Assembly (NCBI GenBank): GCA_026686845.1
Contig: JAIVEN010000012.1
Location: 684,501 to 748,500 of the forward strand
DNA: 64,000 nt
Reading direction: 5' to 3'
From: Adenanthera pavonina
Taxonomy: Eukaryota > Streptophyta > Magnoliopsida > Fabales > Fabaceae
A program made the position numbers and the translations under genes. Shown here piece after piece: positions 47,256-59,046 of the stretch. The notes under the pieces are model-generated. The model was not told where the DNA came from, searched no databases, and saw only the letters and a program-made list of their open reading frames with translations. The number at the start of each line of letters is the position of its first letter. The first letter of the stretch is position 1.

Positions 47256-48315
47256 TAATGGTTGATGGTTTATTTTGCCATTGCTTGCCTTAATACTATA
47301 TGATCTGGATATGTGTGATTTTTTGAGAAACGAAACTGCCATGTTTGATCAATTCGATTACAAAGCATGTTTTGTTTCTGGCTTCAATATGAATTTTCAT
47401 GCAAAGAAAGCATAATATTCTTCCTAAATGTCGGCAAAAGTAGAAGAACTCCATGGATGATGTAGTCAAGCTTTTCGATCTAATTGTTTGTGATTTGATT
47501 TTTGAAATCTGTATGTGCATATAAGTTGTTGTCTCTGTAATTGTTTCAACGTGAATCTTGCTGGAAAGATACTCCATTTCGTACTTTTCCAATTATGATT
47601 TTGGTTCACTTTGCTTGATGCTGATTAATTCTTTTGTTCTTTTGGGCCTGTCCAATTTCTTTTAATAGTTTAAGCCACACATAGTTTTGGGCTCATTTTA
47701 TGTTTTATTTTCCTCTATTTCTAGGCCAGCCTTGTTTAATAAAAATAAATAAATAAATTCTAGAAGCTAAGGATAGATTTTTTCTCTTTGGAAAAATAAT
47801 TTTCATCTTGTATTATGTAATTAATTATTTATTTATCATGCCATTTTTTATTTGTTTAAAATTAAAATATGGATAATTATTTTGGGTTACTAAAAATATT
47901 TTAGAAAATATTATTAGTGTTATTTAATTGTCTAAGATTTGGAAAAATTTATTTAGACAATTATAGGACTAAATTTTGGGCCTTTGCAAAATAATTGAGT
48001 TATTTATTAACCAAAAATTAATTTTAAACAAATTGTTGGGTATTTTTTAAATAAATAAAATAGTGGGAGAATTTATTTAATTATTTAATCACATGACTAT
48101 TTAGTTGATTAAATTAATTATTTAAATTCTCATAATGTAGTGCATATACATGATTTTAATTGCACATATGATATTTTTTATTAGTATGCTTTTGTTTTAA
48201 GGAGTAGCCACAACATTCTTGTAAAGTTACATGCATAATATTAATCACATATGGATATCGAATATCAAATTCTAATAAAATGTGTGATTTTAATTTATTT
48301 TTACCCACAAGTAGA
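47256..48315 (+). other. leader of the copia element
   Basis: About 1 kb of AT-rich non-coding leader. GTAGA at 48311-48315 is the left duplication of the nested LTR C. The leader resumes at 50262 and reaches gag near 50537, where 'tttcccttgtag' just before the gag-like sequence could be a 3' splice site. Confidence 0.5.
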
Positions 48316-50256
48316 TATTGGAGATTGTTCCCTAGGCCAATCATTATATTATGAACATTATATTTCATTATGAAAAAGGTGTTTTTCCTACATTATTATA
48401 TTGTTTGCATGTTTTTCTTTATAATAATATCCTTGGATAAATTATTTTATCCTAAATGTCTCTAGTCAATTATCTTTGTGGGAATAATGATAAATTAAGG
48501 CTAGTATGATTTTGATTGATAATTATGTGATAATTATGTATGAAGATACAAATCAAAATTATAAGCTCCTGATAGAGAATAGACGTTGGATCGACCGGTC
48601 ATGAGATAGTTGCATGGATCAAGTCATAAGCATATCTCATATATAACCGTGTCACAAAACCCTCAGAGCTAAGATCACCATGGCTTCTTACTTGGGGAAC
48701 ACTATACTTTGGCATAGTCAAAAGTCACCTTCAATCGGGAGATCATAAAAGCTATGATCAGGTATAGTGGAACTTATGTGAAGGAAGATGAATGGTCAAG
48801 ATGGAATTTGTCCCTCTAATTAATGGAGAGAAATATTTGGGCCCTTCGATGAGTAAGACTGAGAAATGCATGGCTGTACTCGAATGGAAGAGTTTCCATT
48901 TGTTCTATCAGTCTACATGGAGATTGAGAAAGTGATGGTCGAGTAAAATAAGGATGACATTTCCATGCCTCATACTTGACCTATATATCATGAGACAAAA
49001 GGGATGTGATCGGGCTATATGATAGGTTACATCGGATTTTTGATCTCATATGTTTTGGGTAGTCACAATGTCTTGCTAAAGGTCACTTGTGACTTCTGGG
49101 TCCAATAGTGTTATTAGCCTACTACCAACATCATATGGGCCTACAAGGTCGCACACAAGAACGGACCAACTCGAGCTATAATGTCTAGATTCATTGAATC
49201 TAAAAGGTATCTAGATTCAATGAATTTAATGTTTAATTTATGGTGATTGAATTTATGTATATATATATTGAATATATATTATAAAATTCAAAATATAATA
49301 TATTTGTTTGATATATTATACATATTTGATATATATATTATATCAATTTTGAAATATATATGTATTGTTCAAATTTATTCAAATGAATTAGTTTTAAATT
49401 TAATTCTATATGATAGATTTAAATTTAAATTAATGACATAATCTAAATATGATTTAGATTGGATTCTAAATTTGAATTTAAACTAATAATCTAAATTTGA
49501 TTTATATGATAAATTAAATCTAGATTTGATTCTGGATATAGATTAGATAGTTAGTTTAAATTTAATCTATTAGATAGATTTAAATTCAAACTAATCTATT
49601 TAATTAATATTTAATTTAGTTTAAATTATTGATTTAAATTAAACAAATACCAAATCCTATCTATATATTGATATAGACTAGAATACAGAATAAACACAAT
49701 TTTTTGGAACACCCTAAAGAGAGAGCGCCCATACACTCAAAGAGTGGGACTGTATGGATGAACAATGAATAGCTGTTGTATGGACGAATGATGAACAATA
49801 GGACTATATGGATGAACAGCAAAAAAATGTATGGATAAACAGTGAAACTATACGTGCGAACAGTAGGCCTATACAGATGAACAGCAAAAACTGTACGGAT
49901 GAATAGCAGGACTATAAGAATGAACAATGAAAACTGTATAGAGAAATAGCAGGACTATGTGGATAAACAGTGAAAAACTATATGGAGAAAAAGCAAAAAA
50001 CTATACAAACATACAGACATTCATAAACAGAGGTACTAGCATACTGTTCGAGTTGGACTCACCATTCATGTGGATACCGGTAAAGGGAGCTGACCAGTTG
50101 TGTTAGTTCTTGGGGTCTGAGGAAATGAAAAAGAACACCAAGGGACGCAGTGGAGGTAAATTCTTTTTCTACATCTCATTCTAAACAACATTAACGGATT
50201 CATGGGATGGAATTTCTTGATAGTTTTCTCCCACGTGTGTGCTGAAATTCCCAATG
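48316..50256 (+). mobile_element. solo LTR 'C', copy 2
   Basis: Starts TATTGGAGATTGTTCC (TG mutated to TA) and ends 'gaaattcccaatg' (CA altered), flanked by the perfect duplication GTAGA (48311-48315 and 50257-50261). It matches 12116-13423 over its first 1.35 kb and 19879-20216 near its end. It has the same AT-rich tract (49240-49640), then a TATA-like 'ctatatattgatatag' near 49660. Unlike copy 1 it contains a long minisatellite at 49740-49990. No internal region. Confidence 0.82.
49740..49995 (+). repeat. minisatellite, unit about 21-24 bp, ACTRTAYGGATGAACAGYAAAA
   Basis: About ten degenerate copies inside LTR C copy 2, for example 'actatatggatgaacagcaaaa', 'gcctatacagatgaacagcaaaa' and 'actgtacggatgaatagcagg'. 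The copy 1 equivalent is short (only 'tgtacagatg' and 'tgtacggatg' near 19955-20010), so the number of units varies between copies. Confidence 0.75.
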
Positions 50257-50536
50257 GTAGATAATTATAATTGCATATTTTGTTAGGATGAAAAAAATAG
50301 GCCTTGTGTTTTCTAAGTAGCCCACAGGTATTGGGAAACATGAATACATTCTAGTTTCATCATTTATTAGACATGAATATATGTTATGCTAATGTCTTTG
50401 CATATAGGTAGATATTAGTGATACGTTATTTATGTAAGTACATGTTATATTGGTAAACATAAATAATTGTTAAGGTGATGATTGATTGTCTAAAAAATTA
50501 TTACTATAAGTGTGTTTAATAATTATTTCCCTTGTA

Positions 50537-51140
50537 GCTCCTTCATCTCACATTCTATCAAAAGTTAGCAATACTTTTGATGGCACAAATCATGTTGAGT
50601 GGAAGGAAGATATTCTCCTTCATCTTGGCTATATGGAACTTGATCATGTCTTAACAATTAAAGAACCTCCAGTGCCTAAAGAAGGTGATGAGGATGCGTA
50701 AACTGTGTTTGACCATTGGGATAGATCCAATTACCTTGCTTTAATGTTCATTAAGGCTCATATTAAAAGAAGCATTCAAGGTTCCATTGCAGATTGCTGA
50801 ATAGCCAAACAGTACTTAGAGGCTATTGACAAGCAGTACGCCCCTATAAATAAGCAACTAGAAGGGGCCATTATGAGAGAACTAGTTGATATGAAACTTG
50901 TAGGTGTGGGAGGTATCCGAGAACACATTATGAAAATAAGAAACTTGGCATCACAACTGAGGCCCTTTCACTCCTGAGCAATTCCCAATGCAACTCATTC
51001 TGAGTTCCCTTCCTCATCAGTATGAAGCTTTCTATGTCTCATACAACACACATAAGGAACAATGGTCAGTAGATGAGCTACTGGCCATGTGTGTTCAAGA
51101 AGAGGCTACACTGATGAGTCGGAGAGATGCATCTAAGAAA
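50537..51140 (+). pseudogene. gag: copia gag remnant
   Basis: Starts near SHILSKVSNTFDGTNHVEWK, then EDILLHLGYMELDHVLTI and, after a stop at 50699-50701, FDHWDRSNYLALMFIKAHIK, KQYLEAIDKQYAPINKQLEG and MRELVDMKLVGVGGIREHI. This is the copia-type gag layout. Several stops and at least one frameshift follow, near 50970. Confidence 0.82.
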
Positions 51141-51146
51141 GTGTAG

Positions 51147-51683
51147 TTGGCAAAAAGCTCCAATCCTAGAAGGAAGAAGTCTATTCCTCCGACTTCTGCT
51201 AAGAATAAAGATAAGGCCACTTGCTTCGTCTGTAAGAAAAAAGGACATATGTGGAATAAATGTCTTAAGAGGAAGGCATGGCTCACCAAGAAGGGTATTG
51301 GTAATAGAATTTACATTTCTTGTGTGGCTTATAAATCTCATTTAGTTAGTATTAATTATGATACTTGGTGGATTGATTGTGGAACTACAATTCACATTGC
51401 TAATACCATGCAGGGGTTTCTCAACAGCAGGCGCCCACATTCTTATGAAGAAAATATCTACTGGGGCAATGGGATAAGGGCCCATATGGAAGCAGTTGGA
51501 ACATGCAGGATCATTTTATCAAATAAATCAGTTTTAGATTTAGAAAATTGCTTTTATATTTCGTATTTTTCTAAAAATTTAGTTTCCATTTACAAATTAA
51601 TCCCTTTGGGATTTGAATTGTTTCTTTCTTCAAATTTGATGAGATTGAATAAAGATTCTTTACCTTTTGGTGATATTTCTTAA
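51147..51683 (+). pseudogene. copia zinc knuckle and protease remnant
   Basis: A 178-codon open frame. A CCHC zinc knuckle CFVCKKKGHMWNKC at about residues 26-39 (nucleic-acid binding) is intact. The protease follows: TWWIDCGTTIHIAN at about residues 74-87, where copia proteases usually have D-S-G-[AT]; the Asp is present but Ser is replaced by Cys. Then RIILSNKSVLDLENCFYI and SKNLVSIYKL match the second half of the fold. The frame ends at 51683 before the integrase linker. Confidence 0.85.
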
Positions 51684-51769
51684 TGTAATGGTTTATTTAA
51701 ACTACATACTAATTTACCTCAATCTCATGTTGTTACACATGGTATTAAGCGAAGTGTCATGAATGAGAA

Positions 51770-52650
51770 TTTTATTAGCTTGTGGCATAGAAGATTAGGA
51801 TATATCTCCATAGAGAGGATCAAAATGTTAACTAAAGATGGGATCCATGTGTGGACTGCATTAAGGGTAAGCAGACCAACAAGTCACATAAAAGGGCTAA
51901 GAGAAGTTATGAAATTTTAGAGATTATTCACATAGATATTTGTTGCCCTAATTTATCTTCTCATAGTCAAAAATATTTTATCTCCTTTATAGATGACTAT
52001 TCACGGTATATGTACATCTACTTGCTTTATAATAAAAGTGAGGCATTAAATGCCTTTAAGGAATATAAAGCGGAAGTAGAGAAATAAAGCAATATGCAAA
52101 TTAAAATTGTTAGATCTGATAGAGGAGGTGAATATTATGGAAGGTACATAGATGGTGGACAAGCACCTGCACCATTTGCTGAGTTTCTTCAAAAGCATGG
52201 TATAATGGCTCAATACACCATGCTTGGCTCACCTGATATGAATGGTGTAGCTGAAAAAAGGAATAGGACATCATTGGGCATGGTGAGGAGTATGATAAAT
52301 AACTCCAAGCTTCCAGTTTCATTATGGAGAGATGCACCAAAGGCAGCAGTATATATTTTAAACAGGGTCCATCAAAGGCAGTTCCTAAAACTCCCTTTGA
52401 AATCTAGAAAGGTTGGAAACCCAGTTTGAATCATATATGTGTATGGGGTTGTCCTGCAGAAATAAGAGTGTATAACCCTCAAGAAATGAAGTTGGATTAT
52501 AAGACTATTAGTGCCTATTTCATAGGCTATGCGGAAAGGTCCAAGGACTATAGATTTTATTGTCCTTTATATTTAATGAGATTTGTGGAATCTAGGAATG
52601 CTAAGTTTCTTGAGAATGATGTGATTAATAGCAGTGATCATGTGACTTAG
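51770..52650 (+). pseudogene. copia integrase remnant
   Basis: LWHRRLGYISIERIKML (51780) and C-x2-C in CVDCIKG form the zinc-binding N part. The core has IIHIDICCPNL (first Asp), SFIDDYSRYMYIYLL, IVRSDRGGEYYG (second Asp, 52100-52135) and MNGVAEKRNRTSLGMVRSM with the catalytic Glu (near 52250). All three acidic positions are still visible, but a stop lies at 52085-52087 and the frame changes near 52426 (NHICVWGCPAEIRVYNPQEM). Confidence 0.88.
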
Positions 52651-52859
52651 TCACTGAAGAGGATCATATTCAAGAAACCACTAATCATGGAGGAACATCA
52701 CTAATATATAACACTCATCCTCTTGGAGTGATTTTGGTAAGTGATACAGTTCCAGAAAACTCAAGTTGATGATGCTGGAAATCAGGAACAAACTAATGAA
52801 CCAATCACACATGAAGAACAATTATAAGAAGTGATAGAGAATGTTCCTGAACAGCAACC

Positions 52860-53820
52860 TTAACCCACTCAACAAGTGGAGTTGAGCAGGTCAACTAGAG
52901 AAAGAAAGTCAGTACTTCCCAGTGACTATATGGTGTACCTTACTGAATCTAACTATAATATAAGTGTTAAAGATGATCCACTCACATTTACTCAGGTTAT
53001 GCATGATGCAAACTCTAAATTATGATATGATGTTATGATTGATGAAATGCAGTCCATGGCAAACAATAAAGTTTGGGAACTTGTAGGTTACCTAGTGAGG
53101 CTAAGGCCATTGGCTATAAATGGGTCTTTAAAACCAAAAGGGACTCACAAGATAACATAAAGTGCTACAAGGCAAGGTTGGTTGCTAAGGGATTCACTTA
53201 AAAGGAGGGAATTGATTACAGGGAGACTTTCTCGCTTGTGTCCAAGAAAGATTCTTTTCGTATCATCACGGCAGTGATAGCTCACTTTGATTTAGAGTTA
53301 CATCAGATGGATGTTAAGACTGTATTCCTCAATGGGGATCTTGAGGAAGAAGTCAATATGAAATAGTCTGGGGGATTCATTTATGAAGGAAATGAACGTA
53401 AAGTTTGCAGGTTGAAGAAGTCAATATATGGTCTCAAACAGGCTTCACAATAGTGGTATTTAAAATTCCATGAGGTGATCACATCTTTTGGTTTTGTTGA
53501 ACATCATGGATCAATGTATATATCTCAAGGTCAGTGGGAGCAAGATCATATTCTTGATCTTATATGTGGATGACATACTGCTTGCCACTAAAGATTTGGG
53601 GTTGCTATATGAGATAAAACAATTTCTGTCCAAGAATTATGAAATGAAGGATATGGATGAGGCATCCAATGCCATTAGCATTAGGATACATAGAGATAGA
53701 TCTCAAGGTATCTTGGGATTTTCTCAAGAAACTTATATCAACAAAATTCTTGAACAATTAAAGATAAAGGATTGTTCATCTACTCCAGTACTTATTGTGA
53801 AAGAGGACAAATTTAGCTAG
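52860..53820 (+). pseudogene. copia reverse transcriptase remnant
   Basis: RERKSVLPSDYMVYLTESNY leads in, then YKARLVAKGFT, a stop, KEGIDYRETFSLVSKKDSFR, HQMDVKTVFLNGDLEEEVNM and SIYGLKQASQ, a stop, W. The frame then shifts to KIIFLILYVDDILLATKDLG (53540 on), keeping the catalytic YVDD. Stops lie at positions usually W or Q. A frameshift near 53500 separates the finger/palm part from YVDD. Confidence 0.88.
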
Positions 53821-53849
53821 TTACAGTGTCCCAATAATGATCTATAAAA

Positions 53850-54545
53850 GAGGGAGATGGAGAAAATTCCTTATGCCTCAGTAGTTGGAAGCTTGATGTA
53901 TGCACAGGTTTGCATAAGACCTGATATAGCTTTTGCTATGGACATGTTATGAAGATACTAGAGTAATCCAGGAATGGATCATTGGAAGGCTGCAAAGAAA
54001 GTTTTGAGATACCAAATGGGTACTAAACAATACATGCTTACGTACAAGAGATCCGACAATCTAGAAGTTCTTGGGTATTCAGACTCAGATTTAGCAGGAT
54101 GCATTGACAAAAGAAAATTAACATCTGGCTATATCTTTCTATTAGCAAAGGGAGCTATATCCTAGAAAAGTACCAAACAAACACTGATAGCCACCTCTAC
54201 TATGAAAGCTGAGTTTGTATTGTGTTTTGAGGCAAGTTCACAGAGAATATGGATTAGAAATTTCATTGTTGAGCTTAAGATGTGGACTCAATCTCTAGGC
54301 CAATTAAAGTCCTCTATGATAATACGGCTGCTATGTTCATGGCGAAGAATAATAAAAATGGAAGTCGAAGCAAGTTCATCAACATAAAGTACTTAGCCTT
54401 GAAGGATAGAATTAAAGAAGGGCAAATAATTGTTAAGCACATTCGGATGAAAGAAATGTTAGCTGATCTATTTTCTAAAGGAATGCATCCAAAGGAGTTT
54501 AGGGATCATGTGCCTCATATGGGTATTAAACCTTCACTAGTCTAA
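53850..54545 (+). pseudogene. copia RNase H remnant and polyprotein end
   Basis: IPYASVVGSLMYAQVCIRPD precedes RNase H. AAKKVLRYQMGTKQYMLTY and LGYSDSDLAGCIDKRKLTSG hold the first catalytic Asp pair. STMKAEFVLCFEASSQRIWI keeps the Glu position. YDNTAAMFMAKNNKNGSRSK and KYLALKDRIKEGQIIVKHIR follow in a shifted frame, ending MGIKPSLV at 54545. Stops near 53953 and 54164, frameshift near 54285. Confidence 0.88.
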
Positions 54546-54821
54546 TCGAGGTATGTAAAGTAATGAAATTTCAATTATGGTTTATTATCTCATGTTTATA
54601 TAATATACATTCTTGTTGAGATAATTAAACATTGATTTAGGAACCGAATAAACATTCTGGTTTATTCATAAAGTTGATATCCCATAAAATAAGGATACTA
54701 CTTGAGATACATAGAAGGTAATACTCACATTTAGAGGACCTACCGCTATGATTCATGTAGTATTGCTTAAATATCTCTTAATATATCAACTGACATATTA
54801 TGATTGGACCAAGTGGGAGAA
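54546..54821 (+). other. copia 3' non-coding region with polypurine tract
   Basis: The last bases, AAGTGGGAGAA (54811-54821), next to the LTR form the polypurine tract; ACCAAGTGGGAGA is typical of many plant copia elements. Confidence 0.8.
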
Positions 54822-55383
54822 TGTTAGATATATTTGATTAATAATAATATATATTTAAATCTATTTAAATTATATTTATCTTGTTTACTTAATTAAATAT
54901 ATCTTATCTAAATGTAGTCCTTATCTTTAATAAAAATAATGTCAGTTGGGTGATTTTAAGAGATAAGGGATAATTTAGTTGATATTATATTATCTTTATT
55001 TGAATTTGAAATTTAAATTAAAAGATAGAATAACTATTAAATAACCTATGATGGCTAAGCTATTTAATAGGAGATTGAGAAGAGCTTCAGATACATTAAT
55101 CATTCATTCTAAGCTCATATAGAGGTTCCCTAACCAGTATGCCTTATTCCCAGCTACTATCACTGAGCCTAAACACTAGTTAGAAGAGCCTCATCTCATC
55201 TAATTTCTTCTAACTAATTTATGTGTTTCCATATCTTTGGTTTATTCCTAATTCGAGTAGGATTACTCAATTAGATCTTCTGTAGCTATGCGAGAGGTAT
55301 TTATGATCATTTTTTATTCTGCTGTGAGTTTGTAAGAGATTTATTTATACTTATAGATTAATATTGATAAATCTATTTCTACA
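54822..55383 (+). repeat. 3' LTR of the copia element
   Basis: 562 bp, TGTTAGATATATTTGATTAA...CTATTTCTACA, followed by AGCAA. Confidence 0.9.
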
Positions 55384-55388
55384 AGCAA

Positions 55389-55630
55389 TGCATAAAAAGG
55401 GTCAATAAATAATGAATTGATCGTACAAAAGCTACTAACACTCACACTTCATTCAATTAAAGTATATGTTACTTGGACTTGGTTCACGTACATGTTATAA
55501 AGTTGTTTTAGGATTTTTTTTTGACGTAAAAATCACAATTTTCTCGCAATTTTTTTTTTAAACTCTATCAACTGAACAGTCTTACTGCTACATATAGGCT
55601 ACCTAGCACAAGTGAAGCTTACCATAAAAC
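55389..55630. other. spacer
   Basis: No gene. The phrase 'ttggacttggttcac' at about 55473 also occurs at 46641, on the other flank of the copia element; the reason is unclear. Confidence 0.4.
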
Positions 55631-56045
55631 TGTTGGGAATTTCTTGATACACGCAGTGCAAAACTATCAAGAAATTATTGGGAATTTCACTATACATGCA
55701 GTAGAAAAACTATAAGAAATTCCCTCTCATGGATCCGTCATCATTGTTGAGATTGAGATGTAGAAAAAGAATTTACTTTTGGTGCGTCCCTTGGTGTTCT
55801 TTTTCATTTCGTTGGACCCCAGGAAGTAACGTGATTAGTCAGCTCGCTCTACTGGTATCCGCACGAACGGTGAGTCCAACTCGAATAAAGTGCTAGCACT
55901 TTTGATTGTGATGTTCGTACAATTCCGTACGATTCTGTACCAGTCCGTATGCATTCACTTTTCATCCGTACAATTTTTCTTTCTAAGTGTACGACCACTC
56001 TCTCTTTTGTTATCACTTTTCTGAGTGTACAATTCACCGGTGCTA
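55631..56045 (-). mobile_element. LTR 'C', copy 3, truncated, minus strand
   Basis: The reverse complement matches the end of copy 2: 'ggtgttctttttcatttc', 'ctactggtatccgcacgaacggtgagtc', 'cttttcatccgtacaa'. It opens TGTTGGGAATTTCTTGATA, with an imperfect duplication of about 48 bp at this end. Similarity is lost near 56040, where SIRE protease sequence begins, so the rest of the LTR is missing. Confidence 0.75.
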
Positions 56046-56180
56046 CATCAATTTGGTATCACTTTTCCTCCTTTCTTGTCTCTGAGGGTGATGAACTTTT
56101 CCTTATCACTAGTCATATGTCTTGAGTATGTACTGTCCATGTACTATTTGTTGCTCTTGTCAGCTTTAAGACACACCTGC
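56046..56180 (-). pseudogene. SIRE protease remnant
   Basis: Minus strand: CLKADKSNK, a stop in place of W, YMDSTYSRHMTSDKEKFITL, then RDKKGGKVIP. The expected active site of this lineage is Y-L-D-S-G; here the D-S is kept but the Gly is Thr. The sequence breaks off after about 45 codons. Confidence 0.8.
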
Positions 56181-59041
56181 TGTAACATCCCTAAAAAGCT
56201 AAAATATCTAGTAATGCATAGGAAATTTGCAAAAATGGACATACACTATTTTACTTGAAATATGGCAAAGAGGTCATTTGTCCTAATAGGATAGAAAAAT
56301 GAGAAATTACATTTTTACCCTTAAGAATTAAGAAAATTACATTTATGTCCCAAGCATAAAAATTTTAAGCAAGGAAGAAAGAATTAAAGTTCTTGTGGGA
56401 AAATTACAATAAATGACTTGAAAGAATTACAATTTATAATTTTGCCCTAGGTCAGGGGTAATTTTATAAATATGTAAAATTACTGTCAAAATGAATCTCT
56501 CTATGGGATGAGTCCAATGGTATATGGCACTGAGGCTTAATTTAAGGATAAAAAAATAATAAGTATCGAAGGTTAAAAAGTAACTTTATAATTATAAAGA
56601 TGCTTTTTGATCTGTAAAAGTGAAAAAGTCAAAAGGAAAAGCTGTTGAGCACCCCAAAAGTAGATTTTTAGAGACAGGATAATAAAGTAATACCAGACAT
56701 AAGTTTACTTTATTCCTGTATCAATAAAGTGAATTTACACTGCAAAATTTAACTTTTCCGATCTAGGTATAATGCAACCAAGACAGGGTATTACTGGACT
56801 GGAGAAATTATACAGTATATTGGAGGTAATACCCTACCAAAGTTGCACCACATGGCAGCCCATATGCTGAACTTGGGAAGTCTTAATGGCTAAGTTTTCA
56901 TTAAAGTTAATCAAGTTGATTAGCAAAAAGTAACCTTGATTAATGCTTAACTAGTTGGCTATAAATACCCCCACCCCTTGAACAAAATTTACAAGGAAAA
57001 GAGAGGAAGAACTATGCCAAAATAGCAAGAGGAAGGCAGCCACTTAAAGGAGAAGGGAAAAATAGAAGAAAAATAAAAGGCAATTCAAGAAAATCGGTAA
57101 GATTCCTATTTGCAATTCTTAAGTGATTTATCATAGTTTCATGCTTGTATACCTTGATTTTCATGGAGTTTCTTCCTTCCCCAACCTCTGTAAATTTTGT
57201 GCAACACATGGTATGGGCAAGGAATGATGTTTTTAAACCATAAAAGCATGAGAAAGTGTGAGTTTTTGCAAGACAAAGCAAGTTAGGTATGTTTTGCAGC
57301 AAGTTTGTGGAAAATTCATTTTTCTTCCTAGGACCAGAATTTTAGTTAGGGTATTAGGCCATCTTAGAGTGGGAATTTCATTGTTTTGATGCCAAAAATG
57401 GATCCTCCATGGCCAAAAACCTTATGAATAAATATATACTTCAAGAATAAGCTTGTTTTATATGAACTCTATGCCTCTTGTTATGAAATCAGTGGGTTGA
57501 CCCATTGTTTAATGTTGATTAGGGACTTGAGGAAGCTTGGGAATGTTAGAGGAATCATTGGTTTCAAGAGGAAAGCCAAGTCGAGGTAGCTAAGTTTTAT
57601 ATTCAAGCATTATGTTCTTTCATTATCTTTCTATAATTAAATTGTGTTGTCATATTATAATTGTGATTTCATTGATTGGTTTTGGCTATATAATGAGGGG
57701 ATTTATTCTTCGAAATGTCTATTTTCTAAGCCGTTATGTTGCCAAAATTTTAATAACTTTTATGGCAATTTAATGATTATTATGATTTAATGTGATTCTA
57801 AGTGGTTTAAAGTGATTATTATGTGATATGAATAACATGATGCATGAATATAACTTGCTACTGAGATTTTCATAATCTCATCCCCTCAAGTATCCCAAAT
57901 GATTAGGCACAAGCAATGGCAAGGAGATCAAGGAGCCAATGAGAATGAAGGAGAGAATGATACTTAATGATGATTTCAAGCTATGATTCCATATTTTGAA
58001 ATAATGTATAAAAATTATGTATATGCATATGGATCTATACCCTTGTGCTATTAAGTTCTTTTGAGCATTATGAAATGTTTGGCATGGATTTAAAATGTGG
58101 AATGATCATGTCAGCATGTTATGAAATCTACTTTGCCATGTTATATTGCTAGAAGTTCTTTTTGTAGCAATGAAAGTAAAGCTAACACTGTTTGACCAAA
58201 ACATGGTAAGTAGGTTAAGTATTATATATGCTCTAAAAGTAGAGAGAAGAATATTTCCAATGAGGCAAAGAACATTTAATTTGGATATATTCATGATTTA
58301 TAATGTAATTTTAAATTTGAGGGTCGAAACTGGACAGTGAAGTGAAAGCTGCAAATTTTACTGTATGTATTACTTTTTTGAAAAGTGATATAAAATCGTA
58401 CAGAACTCCAAAAATTTAGTAGTTCAAATTTATGAAAAGATCTATGTTTTGAGTTTAATATACTACTAGTTTGAGTTCCATTGGAGATGTACAATGAGAG
58501 ATATACATGTTTTCCTAAAACTATTCCAGTAAGAATAAGGTTCTGACCCTTAGTGATTTAAGTTACAATCATGTCCTACAAAAATTAAATAAATGTATAA
58601 GAAAAATATGTTGTGAAGTAGACATGTAGATCTTTCAAATGACATAGATAATGCATAAATTTGGTTTAGTATAGAGTTATATACAAATTTTGAATTTAGG
58701 TAAGAAAACTTAGAACAAAATTATTGACCATTTGAACAATGAACGTTTAAGCAATAAACTGTATGAATTGGTCCATTTAAATTGAAGTTTCATATTTTTC
58801 CATAGTAGGGAATGTTTCTAGATTCATTTAGAGTCTTGAACTATACCAATATGATTTTTCTAGATATAGTTATGTTTTTTCAAAATTTGTCCAGAAAAAT
58901 CAGGTACCAAATGAACAGTACCACTTTTTTTTATTTTAATTATTTTGGACATTTTTATGATTCAAGCCTCTAATATGATCCAATTGGACAATAAATATGC
59001 TATACTACTTGGGAAGATGTGTATTAAAGTAAGGTGTTACA
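56181..59041 (+). mobile_element. Tekay-like solo LTR 'F'
   Basis: 2861 bp, TGTAACATCCCTAAAAAG...AAGGTGTTACA, perfect duplication CCTGC (56176-56180 and 59042-59046). It holds the hairpin at 57863-57879, 'caagcaatggcaaggag' after it, and 'aaatgaacagtacc' near 58910. It splits the SIRE remnant between protease and the gag-pol spacer. Frames on either strand are short. Confidence 0.9.
57863..57879 (+). other. conserved LTR hairpin (LTR F)
   Basis: GAGATT-TTCAT-AATCTC after 'gctact': a perfect 6-bp stem with a different loop from LTRs B, E and G. Confidence 0.7.
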
Positions 59042-59046
59042 CCTGC

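Larger units (their letters stand above)
46678..55383 (+). mobile_element. old Ty1/copia element with a solo LTR in its leader
   Basis: LTRs 46678-47241 and 54822-55383, perfect duplication AGCAA (46673-46677 and 55384-55388), decayed primer site 47244-47255, gag-protease-integrase-RT-RNase H in copia order between 50537 and 54545, polypurine tract before 54822. Net size is about 6.8 kb without the nested LTR C copy 2. The LTRs differ at many positions, roughly a tenth by eye, so it is clearly older than the SIRE and gag-only elements. Stops and frameshifts run throughout. Clade not assigned. Confidence 0.9.

Noticed and set aside
46641..55488. 'ttggacttggttcac' on both sides of the copia element as a long target duplication
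   Set aside because: The true duplication is AGCAA directly at the LTR ends; this phrase lies 20-90 bp away at unequal distances.
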